From Vibrio sinaloensis (lineage in GTDB: Bacteria; Pseudomonadota; Gammaproteobacteria; Enterobacterales; Vibrionaceae): a DNA stretch of 64,000 nucleotides. The translations under genes were made by a program, and so were the position numbers. Positions 57,301 to 64,000 of the stretch are shown here, one piece after another (positions within the stretch are counted from its first letter, which is position 1; every line of letters begins with the position of its first letter). The DNA lies in contig NZ_CP096199.1 in NCBI RefSeq assembly GCF_023195835.1, positions 310,001 through 374,000 on the forward strand. The letters are read 5' to 3'. The notes beneath the pieces were generated by a model. That model saw nothing but the letters and a program-made list of their open reading frames with translations, was not told the DNA's origin and ran no database searches.

Positions 57301-58266
57301 GAACGGCTGCATGTTTACGTCCCTCACTTAGATGAGGAATATCAAGACCGAGCCATGTTTGAAGTTGATGACCCTAATAAACCTCTGATCAGTGCTTTTG
57401 AGCGCCAGTTCCATCAACAGGTGCCGAACATTACGCTGACAATAGATGACTTTTGGCTGCAGGGGTATCGAGTGGGTAAAACTCACCTCGATCTTCAGCG
57501 CCAAGGGGACAAATTAGAGTGGAAAAAATTGACCTTTGAGAGTGGCACTAACCGAGCGGACATCAAAGGCTGGTGGCAACTGAATGACACCCAAAGCCGT
57601 ACTCAATTTGATGTGGCGATTTCCGGTGAAAACAACAGTGATATTATGGAACGCTTTGGCGTGACAACAGGAATTCAACGCGCTCCGTTTGATATTCAAG
57701 CTAAAGTGGATTGGGACGGTTCACCTTGGTCTGGCCGCATCGATACCTTGAGTGGTGAAGTATCGACAGAACTCGGTAAAGGGGTGATCTCTGATGTGAG
57801 CGGTGCGGCTAAGTTGCTCGGCCTATTCAGTTTAGATTCTATTATTCGCAAAATGCAGCTCGACTTTAGCGACATCTTTGATAAAGGCATGGCCTTTAAC
57901 TCGATTACTGGCAGCGGTTCAATTCGTAACGGCGTGTTTTTGACCAATGACATCAACATGGATGCTGTCGCAGGTGAAATGACCATCAAAGGGCTCGCCA
58001 ACCTCAACACTCGTACCGTCGATGCAGAAGTGAACTTTGTTCCTGATATCACCTCGGGCATCCCTGTGCTTACTGCGTTTGCGGTGACGCCACAAACCGC
58101 ACTGTATGTATTGGCGATTACCACGGTTATCTCTCCTGTCGTTGAGGTGTTTACTCAAGTAAACTATGAAGTCAAAGGGCCGCTTGATAACCCAGAGGTA
58201 AAAGAGTTATCACGCAGTCGAGGGGAGTTTAAGTTGCCTGAAAAGCTTCGAGAGTCAGTGAAATAA
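54397..58266 (+). CDS. yhdP: YhdP, AsmA-like envelope lipid transport protein
   Basis: A 1289-residue protein with a GTG start behind AAAGG. One N-terminal membrane segment (about residues 10-30), then a very long beta-rich periplasmic rod (DUF3971) and a C-terminal AsmA_2 part (GKGVISDVSGAAKLLGLFS; VVSPV hydrophobic stretch near the end). With TamB and YdbH it carries phospholipids to the outer membrane. Nine bases after rng. Confidence 0.95.
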   Translation: MNSTVTRITRFFLGLLVTVLVLLAMAVTGLRIALPKLNHFQPQIQAWVNQSTGLEFEISDIHGFWRNTHPSISLRGVAADTPESSGIYFSAQNVEIELDLLQSLLERQPVVADLSIHQLKLDIRSIEWTQDTATPELNPQGAQKTVIEQLDQLLLRQLDRFSLTQSQVHFVGVDGTPRELDISRLHWQNHGRRHFVDGEVNLAHTNINSAQVKANFVDHGSLQEVSGEFYVSAQNVRVTPWLSQYFKTEMGIEKGQLNFNSWLTLERNQPTSAHVELLPSELIWQQGQRHELLIESGVLELEPREQGWQVNAYSLNVYTDEKAWPEFDAAFDWQPEHWRLNISQLDIAALMPLMKLAPQSQATNEVLEQLNLGGRLEDIRVAAIDDWQNLNYSAQLSQGSMSQWQLLPEVHHLSASINGDLQQAQAKVSLIDDLLPYGDVFQAPLSIKQGQVDLVWQQDEQGWSLWADKVTAATPDLQVLGAFRLDVEQDKSPFLSFYAEADLYNAGETWRYLPTLALGQELTDYLSTAIQAGKVNTAKLLWYGRLGDFPYQRNDGMFQAWVGLEQAKFSFDTAWPPITDLQLDLLFQNDAMYLDSHSATLMDVTAKRITGRIPELAEDGHIEIEAQAVAQGNAVRDYMTASPLVDSVGAALTAVQVDGQVESRFQLDIPFSGDKEARAWGYADLVNNHVTIDAPPMTLEKVSGRVEFDNDVVSAAGIDATLLTQPVAIDFNGENIAQGYGVAIDVVGDWDIKPLTPYLGQRWLGPLDGHAPWRMDVDIQLNDIGFTYQIDTEADLKLVSSDLPSPLNKLMGKPGKGRLQASGNQETVTARVQLPNFKYQTEIDIRPSTPVLTDSNLVLGKGSFKISPVVGHHLQIRLAKLDLDEWLEMLSADQGPSQAIVAAMNTPEIPLPQRVDINSKELRLAGIDWNDVAFSARRKGLGWYLNLDSQEAKGEASYIEPYDLSVALERLHVYVPHLDEEYQDRAMFEVDDPNKPLISAFERQFHQQVPNITLTIDDFWLQGYRVGKTHLDLQRQGDKLEWKKLTFESGTNRADIKGWWQLNDTQSRTQFDVAISGENNSDIMERFGVTTGIQRAPFDIQAKVDWDGSPWSGRIDTLSGEVSTELGKGVISDVSGAAKLLGLFSLDSIIRKMQLDFSDIFDKGMAFNSITGSGSIRNGVFLTNDINMDAVAGEMTIKGLANLNTRTVDAEVNFVPDITSGIPVLTAFAVTPQTALYVLAITTVISPVVEVFTQVNYEVKGPLDNPEVKELSRSRGEFKLPEKLRESVK

Positions 58267-58277
58267 GGATGGCAGAC

Positions 58278-59099
58278 ATGGAAAGAGTCGGTTTGATTCA
58301 AATGACGTCGGGGCCAGATCCGCAGCAAAACTTGGCCTATATAAGTCAACAAGTGGCTGCCTTGGCTGCGCAGCAGGTGCAATTGGTGGTGACACCGGAA
58401 AACGCGTTGGTGTTTGGTGGGCGTCAAGACTACCATAGCGTCGCCGAGGCTCTTGATGATGGTCCACTACAGCGCGCTTTGTCTGAGATGGCTAAAGAGC
58501 ACCAGTTGTGGCTAGCGGTTGGCAGTATGCCGATTCGTCGTGGGCAGGAAGTCACCACCACCAGTTTGCTCTATTCACCTCAAGGTGAGCTAGTATGCCA
58601 CTATGACAAACTGCATATGTTTGATGTGGATGTGGCCGATAGTCACCAGCGCTACCGTGAGTCAGAAACCTTTACTCCAGGTAATCAAGTGGTCAGTTAT
58701 TGTACCCCTTACGCTCACCTCGGTTTTACGATCTGTTATGATGTCCGTTTTCCTACACTGTATAGTGAGTTGGCGCAACGAGGGGTAAATGTCATCTTAG
58801 TCCCTGCGGCCTTCACTGCGGTAACAGGTCGAGCTCATTGGCAAACCTTGCTTTGCGCCAGAGCGATTGAAACCCAGAGCTGGATTATCGCGGTCAATCA
58901 AGTTGGAACGCATCCATGTGGCAGAGAGACATGGGGTCACTCGATGGTTGTTTCTCCGTGGGGCGAAGTGGTTGCATCATTGGCTGATGAAGCGGGCAAT
59001 TTATTGGTCGATATCGAACTGAATCAAGTACAAGAGTTGAGAGTGGCGATGCCTGTCCAGCAGCACGCTCGTTTCCGTCACCAGTTACAACAAAATTAA
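58278..59099 (+). CDS. Nitrilase-superfamily amidase (deaminated glutathione amidase-like)
   Basis: A 273-residue carbon-nitrogen hydrolase with the catalytic triad Glu in VTPENAL (about residue 40), Lys in [10 protein letters not shown] and Cys in [14 protein letters not shown]. The Nit1-like HMFDV and [13 protein letters not shown] segments favour repair of deaminated glutathione, but substrate cannot be proved. ATG 58278 is chosen (AAGGA eight bases upstream); ATG 58269, three codons earlier, is possible. Between yhdP and tldD, as in other vibrios. Confidence 0.88.
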   Translation: MERVGLIQMTSGPDPQQNLAYISQQVAALAAQQVQLVVTPENALVFGGRQDYHSVAEALDDGPLQRALSEMAKEHQLWLAVGSMPIRRGQEVTTTSLLYSPQGELVCHYDKLHMFDVDVADSHQRYRESETFTPGNQVVSYCTPYAHLGFTICYDVRFPTLYSELAQRGVNVILVPAAFTAVTGRAHWQTLLCARAIETQSWIIAVNQVGTHPCGRETWGHSMVVSPWGEVVASLADEAGNLLVDIELNQVQELRVAMPVQQHARFRHQLQQN

Positions 59100-59109
59100 G
59101 AGCACATAT

Positions 59110-60555
59110 ATGACAATCCACCAAGTAGAAGATGCTTTGTTAAGACCAGCTGGCCTGGGAGAACAAGAGATCGCTGACACTCTCGCCAGCATTGCCACCC
59201 GTCAGGTCGACTACGCTGACATCTATTTTCAATCTAGCTGGCACGAGTCTCTCGTGTTGGAAGACAGCATCATCAAAGATGGCTCGTTCAATATAGATTG
59301 CGGTGTCGGGGTACGCGCTGTGACTGGTGAGAAAACCGGTTTTGCCTACTCAGATCAGATTCAACTTGAAGGCCTCAAACAGAGTGCACATGCAGCGCGT
59401 GGTATTGCCCAACAAGGTCAGAGTGGTTGCGTTCAAGCGTTCAAACGCAATGAAAATCAGCATTACTACGCTGCCGTCAACCCACTAGAAAGCTGGGAAA
59501 AAGAACAAAAGACAAGGCTGCTCAAAGAACTAGATGCATATATTCGTACCAAAGAACCGTTAATCAAAGAAGTGTCAATTAGCTTGAGTGGTGTACACGA
59601 GCAGATGTTAGTTGCCGCGACCGACGGTACTTATGCAGGCGATATTCGTCCGCTGGTTCGTTTATCGATCAGCGTGCTCGCGCAGAAAGGCGAGCGCCGT
59701 GAGCGTGGTAGCGCAGGTGGTGGTGGTCGCTTTGGCTACGACTTCTTCCTCAGTGAAGATGACGGCAACAAAGTTGCCTACCACTTCGCCGATGAAGCGA
59801 TTCGAATGGCTTTGGTCAATCTTGAAGCCGATGCGGCTCCGGCGGGTATGATGCCTGTCGTACTCGGCTCAGGTTGGCCGGGTGTATTGTTGCACGAAGC
59901 GGTAGGCCATGGCCTAGAAGGGGACTTCAATCGTAAAGAGTCTTCAGTATTCAGTGGCAAAGTGGGGCAAAAGGTCACCTCTGATCTGTGTACAATTGTT
60001 GATGATGGCACCCTAAAAGACTTGCGTGGTTCGTTGAACGTTGACGATGAGGGTGTTAATGGCCAATACAACACCTTGATTGAAAACGGTGTGTTGAAAG
60101 GGTACATGCAAGACAAGCTCAATGCTCGTCTTATGGGCGGTAAACCGACGGGCAATGGCCGACGTGAATCCTATGCCCATTTGCCGATGCCACGTATGAC
60201 TAATACCTATATGTTGCCAGGCCAGCATACGCCCGAAGAGATCATCTCCACGGTCAAAAAAGGCCTATACGCACCGAACTTCGGTGGCGGGCAAGTGGAC
60301 ATCACTTCAGGCAAGTTTGTGTTTTCTGCCTCTGAAGCCTACCTGATTGAAGATGGTAAGATCACCCGCCCAGTCAAAGGAGCAACCTTGATCGGTTCGG
60401 GTATTGAAGCCATGCAGCAAGTCTCTATGGTCGGTAATGACTTAAGCATCGACCGAGGTGTCGGTGTGTGCGGAAAAGCAGGACAAAGTGTGCCGGTTGG
60501 CGTAGGTCAACCAACCCTTAAACTCGATTCCATCACAGTTGGTGGCACTGAGTAA
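59110..60555 (+). CDS. tldD: Metalloprotease TldD
   Basis: A 481-residue catalytic subunit of the TldD/PmbA (TldE) heterodimer. Zinc motif [11 protein letters not shown] at about residues 262-272 (HExxxH), and a conserved Cys near the C-terminus ([22 protein letters not shown] in two blocks). Partner pmbA lies 40 kb away at 18990. Its downstream region, element C, is homologous to that of pmbA. Confidence 0.96.
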   Translation: MTIHQVEDALLRPAGLGEQEIADTLASIATRQVDYADIYFQSSWHESLVLEDSIIKDGSFNIDCGVGVRAVTGEKTGFAYSDQIQLEGLKQSAHAARGIAQQGQSGCVQAFKRNENQHYYAAVNPLESWEKEQKTRLLKELDAYIRTKEPLIKEVSISLSGVHEQMLVAATDGTYAGDIRPLVRLSISVLAQKGERRERGSAGGGGRFGYDFFLSEDDGNKVAYHFADEAIRMALVNLEADAAPAGMMPVVLGSGWPGVLLHEAVGHGLEGDFNRKESSVFSGKVGQKVTSDLCTIVDDGTLKDLRGSLNVDDEGVNGQYNTLIENGVLKGYMQDKLNARLMGGKPTGNGRRESYAHLPMPRMTNTYMLPGQHTPEEIISTVKKGLYAPNFGGGQVDITSGKFVFSASEAYLIEDGKITRPVKGATLIGSGIEAMQQVSMVGNDLSIDRGVGVCGKAGQSVPVGVGQPTLKLDSITVGGTE

Positions 60556-60642
60556 CAACACAACGCTTTGCTTGGAGTGCGGGCTTCGCCTTGCGAGCAT
60601 CTAGCTCCGAGAACGGACTTCGTCCTTCTAGAGGAGTTTGTG

Positions 60643-60678
60643 ATGAGCGAGTCGAAAGTTGCTGGTAGCACTGGCTAA
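60643..60678 (+). CDS. Possible small protein MSESKVAGSTG in element C
   Basis: An 11-codon ORF at ATG 60643 with GAGGAG six bases upstream, counterpart of the 18-codon ORF at 20481. The first five residues (MSESK) are identical; a TAA where element B has TGG shortens this copy. It could be a truncated relic or an independent leader peptide. Confidence 0.3.
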   Translation: MSESKVAGSTG

Positions 60679-60709
60679 TATCTAAGTTTAATTATCTGAA
60701 TTTAAAAGA

Positions 60710-60738
60710 AAAGGATTGGCACATTGTGCCAATCCTTT
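60710..60738. terminator. Terminator between tldD and arcA (within element C)
   Basis: A perfect 13-bp stem AAAGGATTGGCAC / GTGCCAATCCTTT with a 3-base loop. The minus strand continues TCTTTTAAA; the plus strand ends CCTTTAA. The best stem of the three element terminators, likely used from both sides. Confidence 0.85.
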
Positions 60739-60749
60739 AAGTTGCAATT

Positions 60750-60784
60750 CTCGAAACTCGAAACTCGAAACTCGAAACTCGAAA
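60750..60784. repeat. Heptamer tandem array (CTCGAAA)5 abutting the arcA stop codon
   Basis: Five perfect copies of CTCGAAA (TTTCGAG on the minus strand), ending at 60784; the arcA stop TAG is 60785-60787. The first copy is preceded by TT, giving the same TTCTCG lead-in as the arrays in A and B. Confidence 0.95.
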
Positions 60785-62005
60785 CTAGATCCCATCGCGC
60801 TCGATAGGGCAGCTCATACAGCGGGCGCCACCGCGACCACGTCCCAATTCGTTACCTGGAATAGTCAACACTTCAATGCCTGCCTTGTCGTATTTCTCAT
60901 TGGTGTAAACATTACGCTCGTAACCAATCACGACGCCAGGTTTCACTGTCAGTACATTATTGGCATCGTTCCACTGTTCGCGCTCTGCTTCGTAGCTATC
61001 GCCGCCTGTGGTGATGATCTTTAAGTAATCCAGTTCGAGCGCTTGCTCGATGGAATGGATAAAGCTAGGCACTTTTTCTACCTTCATCTCACCATCTTGT
61101 TTCGGCGTGAGTCGCCAAGTATTAAGATCTTTGCGCATAATTTCTGGATACACAGAGAAGGTATCCACATCCATATGGGTCATCACCGTATCTAAGTGCA
61201 TACATGAGCGGTGTTTTGGTAGCTCAATCGCGATCACTTGTTTTGCCTGCCCATGCTTAAACAGGTTGGCGGCTAAGTTTTCGACACCTTGCGCAGTGGT
61301 ACGTTCGGACATGCCAATCAATACCGCCCCTTTACCAATCACCAGAACATCGCCACCTTCGATGTTGGCATTATCATAATGAAGATCTTCATCACCGAAA
61401 TACTTGATAAAGTCTTGGCCTGCAAATACCGGATGCCAACGATAGATAGCGCGCAAATGGTTGGTTTCTCTTTGGCGTGCTGGCTTCATCATTGGATTGA
61501 GTGATACACCACCATACACCCAGCAAGAGGTATCGCGGGTAAACAGGTGGTTAGGTAAAGGCTCGATAACAAAGTCGAGTGGTCGATGCATATGAGGCAG
61601 CATAGATGCTGATTGAATCGGCAACTCGGAGTAAGCTAAACCACCGAGCAACACGGTGGCTAGATGCTCGTTATCCATTTCGAACAGGTAGTGACGTAAG
61701 TCTCTGGCGAAGGTTGGACCAAAACGGAAATCGGAGATTTGGGTGTCGAGCAGCCAAGCTTTTGCTTCAGCGACCGCTAAGGTTTCAACCAGTAAGTCAT
61801 GAAGAAGAAGAACTTCGACGCCTTGGTCGGTTAAGGTTTGTGCAAACTTGTCGTGCTCCTCGCCTGCAGCTTCAACGGCTAACACGTCATCAAACAGAAG
61901 ATCGTGACAGTTAGATGGGGTGAGGTGGGTGAGGGCGCGCTCAGGGCGGTTTAATAGTACACGTCTCAACTGACCAACTTCTGAGCCTACATACAACTTA
62001 CTCAT
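60785..62005 (-). CDS. arcA: Arginine deiminase
   Basis: A 406-residue enzyme that converts arginine to citrulline and ammonia, the first step of the arginine deiminase energy pathway. The N-terminal [20 protein letters not shown], the guanidine-binding [18 protein letters not shown], the [12 protein letters not shown] catalytic His block and the C-terminal nucleophile Cys in [17 protein letters not shown] are all present. The other arc genes (arcB, arcC) are not in this window. No clear ArgR or FNR site seen upstream. Confidence 0.97.
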   Translation of the reverse strand: MSKLYVGSEVGQLRRVLLNRPERALTHLTPSNCHDLLFDDVLAVEAAGEEHDKFAQTLTDQGVEVLLLHDLLVETLAVAEAKAWLLDTQISDFRFGPTFARDLRHYLFEMDNEHLATVLLGGLAYSELPIQSASMLPHMHRPLDFVIEPLPNHLFTRDTSCWVYGGVSLNPMMKPARQRETNHLRAIYRWHPVFAGQDFIKYFGDEDLHYDNANIEGGDVLVIGKGAVLIGMSERTTAQGVENLAANLFKHGQAKQVIAIELPKHRSCMHLDTVMTHMDVDTFSVYPEIMRKDLNTWRLTPKQDGEMKVEKVPSFIHSIEQALELDYLKIITTGGDSYEAEREQWNDANNVLTVKPGVVIGYERNVYTNEKYDKAGIEVLTIPGNELGRGRGGARCMSCPIERDGI

Positions 62006-62570
62006 TTTGTGTCCTTACTTGTTTTTCCTGCGCGTATTTATGACAAGATTGTTATAAAGATGCAACCCTGGTTTGTAGTTCTATGATTTGAGTTTTTGGT
62101 TTTTACTGGTGTTTAATTTTGTTATTGATGGTTTTAAGCAAGTTATTTGCTATATTTATCTTTTGCTGGCACGGGCGGGAGATGCGTTGCTATTCGTTTG
62201 CCGCGACATCAGAGAGTGCAGATTGTGACTTTAAACCAGCATAGCTATGCAGATTCAGCCACTCTTGGGCGAAATAGTGCATGTTTTATTCAATTAGATT
62301 CGAAATTCGGTTATGCACGCGAAGCAGATAAAAACGCATAAACACCAGACGTTGCAGGCTATCGCTAAATAGAGAGAATGTTCTGAATTCCTGTTTTGAT
62401 AAAAAATTGTTAATTTTGATTGTTGTGAACTCGATCCTGCTAAAGTCACTGAGCTTGAGAGGATAAAGATCGGCGTGAGATCCTATTTCAGGTAGTAATT
62501 TCGTTGGATCCATGCGATATTTCACCGCTGTAAGTTACGATCATTTTTGTCATTATCTGGAGCACGGCAT
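62006..62570. other. Divergent intergenic region arcA/rraB
   Basis: 565 bases, AT-rich (especially 62040-62170), without a supported gene. It must hold the arcA promoter (on the minus strand TTGCAT near 62072 and CATAAA near 62044 are a weak pair) and the rraB promoter. An open frame at 62147-62341 has no ribosome binding site and reads like noise. No strong hairpin or operator seen. Confidence 0.5.
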
Positions 62571-62984
62571 ATGTCTCAACAAGATGAATATCTATCGGTT
62601 GAAGAGTTAATTGAAATTCAAAAAGAAGATACTCGCGATATCATTCAAGCTTTATTGGAAGATGGCAGTGATCCGGACGCTCTATACGAAATTGAACATC
62701 ACCTGTTTGCCGAAGACTTTAACACCCTAGAAAAAGCGGTAGTTGAAGCGTTCAAAATGGGTTTTGAAGTGCTTGAAGCAGAGGAAACGGAAGACGAGGA
62801 TGGCAACAAACTGCTGTGCTGTGATGCCACTATGGAGTCTGCACTGAATGCCGAAGCCATTGATGCGCAAGTAGAGAAACTCGTCCACCTGGCTGAAAAA
62901 TACGACATTATTTACGACGGCTGGGGCACTTACTACGAAGGCGAAGATGCGCTCTACCCAGAGGAAGAGGATGACGAGGAGTAA
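62571..62984 (+). CDS. rraB: Ribonuclease E inhibitor RraB
   Basis: A 137-residue acidic protein ([22 protein letters not shown]-terminal EEEDDEE tail) of the RraB/YjgD family, which binds the C-terminal scaffold of RNase E and alters degradosome make-up. ATG 62571 is chosen because of GGAG nine bases upstream and agreement with the family start; the longer frame from 62547 is not supported. Ends in a terminator. Confidence 0.94.
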   Translation: MSQQDEYLSVEELIEIQKEDTRDIIQALLEDGSDPDALYEIEHHLFAEDFNTLEKAVVEAFKMGFEVLEAEETEDEDGNKLLCCDATMESALNAEAIDAQVEKLVHLAEKYDIIYDGWGTYYEGEDALYPEEEDDEE

Positions 62985-63006
62985 TCTTCGCTCTCGATCT
63001 GCTTCG

Positions 63007-63033
63007 AATACCAGCCAAAAGGCTGGTATTTTT
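63007..63033 (+). terminator. rraB terminator
   Basis: AATACCAGCC / GGCTGGTATT with an AAAA loop, then TTTGT, 22 bases after the rraB stop. Confidence 0.88.
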
Positions 63034-63107
63034 GTATCTGCGCCTCGCTTTTGCCCTGTTTCTCGCTTTATAATCGTCCAACTTTGATCTAGGACAAGTT
63101 TGAAACT

Positions 63108-63908
63108 ATGCAACTCCCTCTGGCAGGCTTATGGCAACTCTCTCCATTGACGGACTTATCAATTCCTCAAGATGACATTACCTTTCCTGCGCCGTTGAGC
63201 CTGATATTGCCCGATACGCTCTCAGAATCAGACATTGCACAGCAAGAATGGCACCTTATGCACGACATTGAGGTCGATGAGTCGATGCTGGCTTTTCCTG
63301 CGGTTGAGCTGGTTATGGCTGGGGTCGATTATTACGCTGAAGTCCGGATTAATGGGGTGGCCGTATTCGATTGTGATCAATCTCAGTCGGTGTATAAAAA
63401 AGATATTCGCCCTTATTTGCAGCGTGGTCGGAATCGATTTGAGATCCTGTTTTTGGAGCAAGATCAAGACAGTCTACTCGATGAGCAAGAGATCGTGTTG
63501 TGCCCGTTAGATCAGAGTCCGTATAACCCGAGTGACTCACGCATTGGGGTGTGGCAGGTACCGTACTTACAGTTTATCCGCCACGTGCGCCTCGATCATG
63601 TTGCGACGGAGCAAATCTGGCATCACGGCGGTGGCTGTGAGTTTATGGTGGATTTGCACTACACCACGTATGCGGCTGGGTTGGTCTCGGCGGCGGTTAA
63701 ATTTAATGGCATGACTTATCACCTACCCATCGATGTTCGCGATAATCATGTCAGTGCCCTGTTTCAAATTGAAGCGCCTATCTATGCCGATAGTGCCAAC
63801 CCCGAAGCAGACGATCTGTATCTGCTGGAGGTGGCACTCGATGGGCAAACCCAACGTTTCCATATTGGCTTAAGCGAACAGCTGTGTGTCAGCCACTACG
63901 CATTGTAA
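63108..63908 (+). CDS. Orphan glycosidase family 2-like carbohydrate-binding domain protein
   Basis: A 266-residue cytoplasmic protein with no signal peptide. Its first about 165 residues resemble the jelly-roll sugar-binding domain at the N-terminus of GH2 beta-mannosidases/galactosidases: MQLPLAGLWQL start, AFPAVELVMAGVDYYAEVRINGVAVF, YKKDIRPYLQRGRNRFEILF and SRIGVWQVPYLQFIRHVRLDHV (each shown in part). The second half is an Ig-like domain, as in GH2 enzymes, but no catalytic barrel follows, and the frame stops cleanly. Function unknown; it could be a stand-alone binding protein or a decayed enzyme fixed in place. Confidence 0.7.
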   Translation: MQLPLAGLWQLSPLTDLSIPQDDITFPAPLSLILPDTLSESDIAQQEWHLMHDIEVDESMLAFPAVELVMAGVDYYAEVRINGVAVFDCDQSQSVYKKDIRPYLQRGRNRFEILFLEQDQDSLLDEQEIVLCPLDQSPYNPSDSRIGVWQVPYLQFIRHVRLDHVATEQIWHHGGGCEFMVDLHYTTYAAGLVSAAVKFNGMTYHLPIDVRDNHVSALFQIEAPIYADSANPEADDLYLLEVALDGQTQRFHIGLSEQLCVSHYAL

Positions 63909-63913
63909 GCTTG

Positions 63914-64000
63914 CTAACAGGCCAAACTAGGTTGGGGCGTTTGTTGGCGTTGCCAGACTTTTTCATGCAAGTAATACACGCAAGTATTAATCGTGGGTTC
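63914..64000 (-). CDS. C-terminal end of an unidentified protein (5' part outside window)
   Basis: On the minus strand a frame enters from the window edge and stays open for 28 codons before a TAG at 63916-63914, ending in NTCVYYLHEKVWQRQQ followed by TPQPSLAC. It converges on the GH2-like gene with a 5-base gap. I do not recognise the protein, and 28 open codons alone is weak evidence. Confidence 0.4.
   Translation of the reverse strand, partial: EPTINTCVYYLHEKVWQRQQTPQPSLAC

Larger units (their letters stand above)
60556..60784. repeat. Composite intergenic element C (tldD/arcA)
   Basis: A 229-base convergent gap laid out like element B but shorter: mini-hairpins GGGCTTCGCCT (60581-60591) and GGACTTCGTCC (60615-60625), a short MSESK ORF at 60643, the CTGAATTTAAAAGAAAAGG stretch, a terminator at 60710-60738 and a five-copy heptamer array ending at the arcA stop. 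The heptamer is a different sequence (CTCGAAA) from that of A and B. Confidence 0.85.

Noticed and set aside
62278..62320. ArgR-like box upstream of arcA (TGCATGTTTTATTCA)
   Set aside because: The half-sites are one base too far apart for the standard operator, and the site is more than 270 bases from the arcA start.
62147..62341. 64-codon open frame between arcA and rraB
   Set aside because: No ribosome binding site, no hydrophobic or domain pattern, and the composition is like the surrounding noncoding DNA.

Overview
The window is chromosomal DNA of a Vibrio or a very close relative. The evidence is a complete MSHA type IV pilus locus (mshH to mshQ), a qstR-type competence regulator beside ssb, a Zur-controlled ZrgA-type zinc-uptake operon, and gene blocks in the order usual for Gammaproteobacteria (ytfJ-ytfK-msrA-tamA-tamB-ytfP; mreBCD-yhdE-rng-yhdP-tldD). 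It is almost all core housekeeping sequence. I see no rRNA, tRNA, insertion sequence, prophage, integron or CRISPR array.

Layout. 1-3000 (minus strand): a zinc-uptake operon of small membrane protein, His-rich ZrgA, ABC ATPase and FtsX-type permease (cut by the window edge), headed by a near-perfect Zur box. 3020-11050: ytfJ, ytfK, msrA, the TamA/TamB envelope-assembly pair, ytfP and a DUF2799 lipoprotein. 11116-18054: fbp, mpl, ubiX and the thiamine importer thiBPQ under a TPP riboswitch. 18055-22680: darP, pmbA and lysC, with a lysine riboswitch for lysC. 22680-30458: a class V aminotransferase, a PglL-type O-oligosaccharyltransferase, uvrA with a LexA box, galU and qstR. 30738-49726: ssb and the MSHA locus, with an assembly block (mshH-mshF) and a pilin block (mshB-mshQ). 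49879-60555: mreBCD, yhdE, rng, yhdP, a nitrilase-family gene and tldD. 60785-64000: arcA, rraB, an orphan glycosidase-like domain protein and the end of an unidentified gene.

Several partners lie in the same window. TamB and YhdP are both AsmA-like envelope proteins. PmbA (TldE) and TldD form one protease. RraB belongs to the control system of the RNase E/G family, and RNase G is encoded here. MshE carries tandem c-di-GMP-binding motifs, while MshH is a degenerate GGDEF/EAL protein of the CsrD type. PglL sits near a pilin locus that could supply a substrate.

The least explained structure is a composite intergenic element present three times, always between convergent genes: thiQ/darP, pmbA/lysC and tldD/arcA. 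Each copy has tiny GGAC-TTC-GTCC hairpins, a terminator hairpin, and a heptamer tandem array that ends exactly at the stop codon of the minus-strand gene (8, 32 and 5 copies). Two copies also carry a short ORF beginning MSESK behind a strong ribosome binding site.
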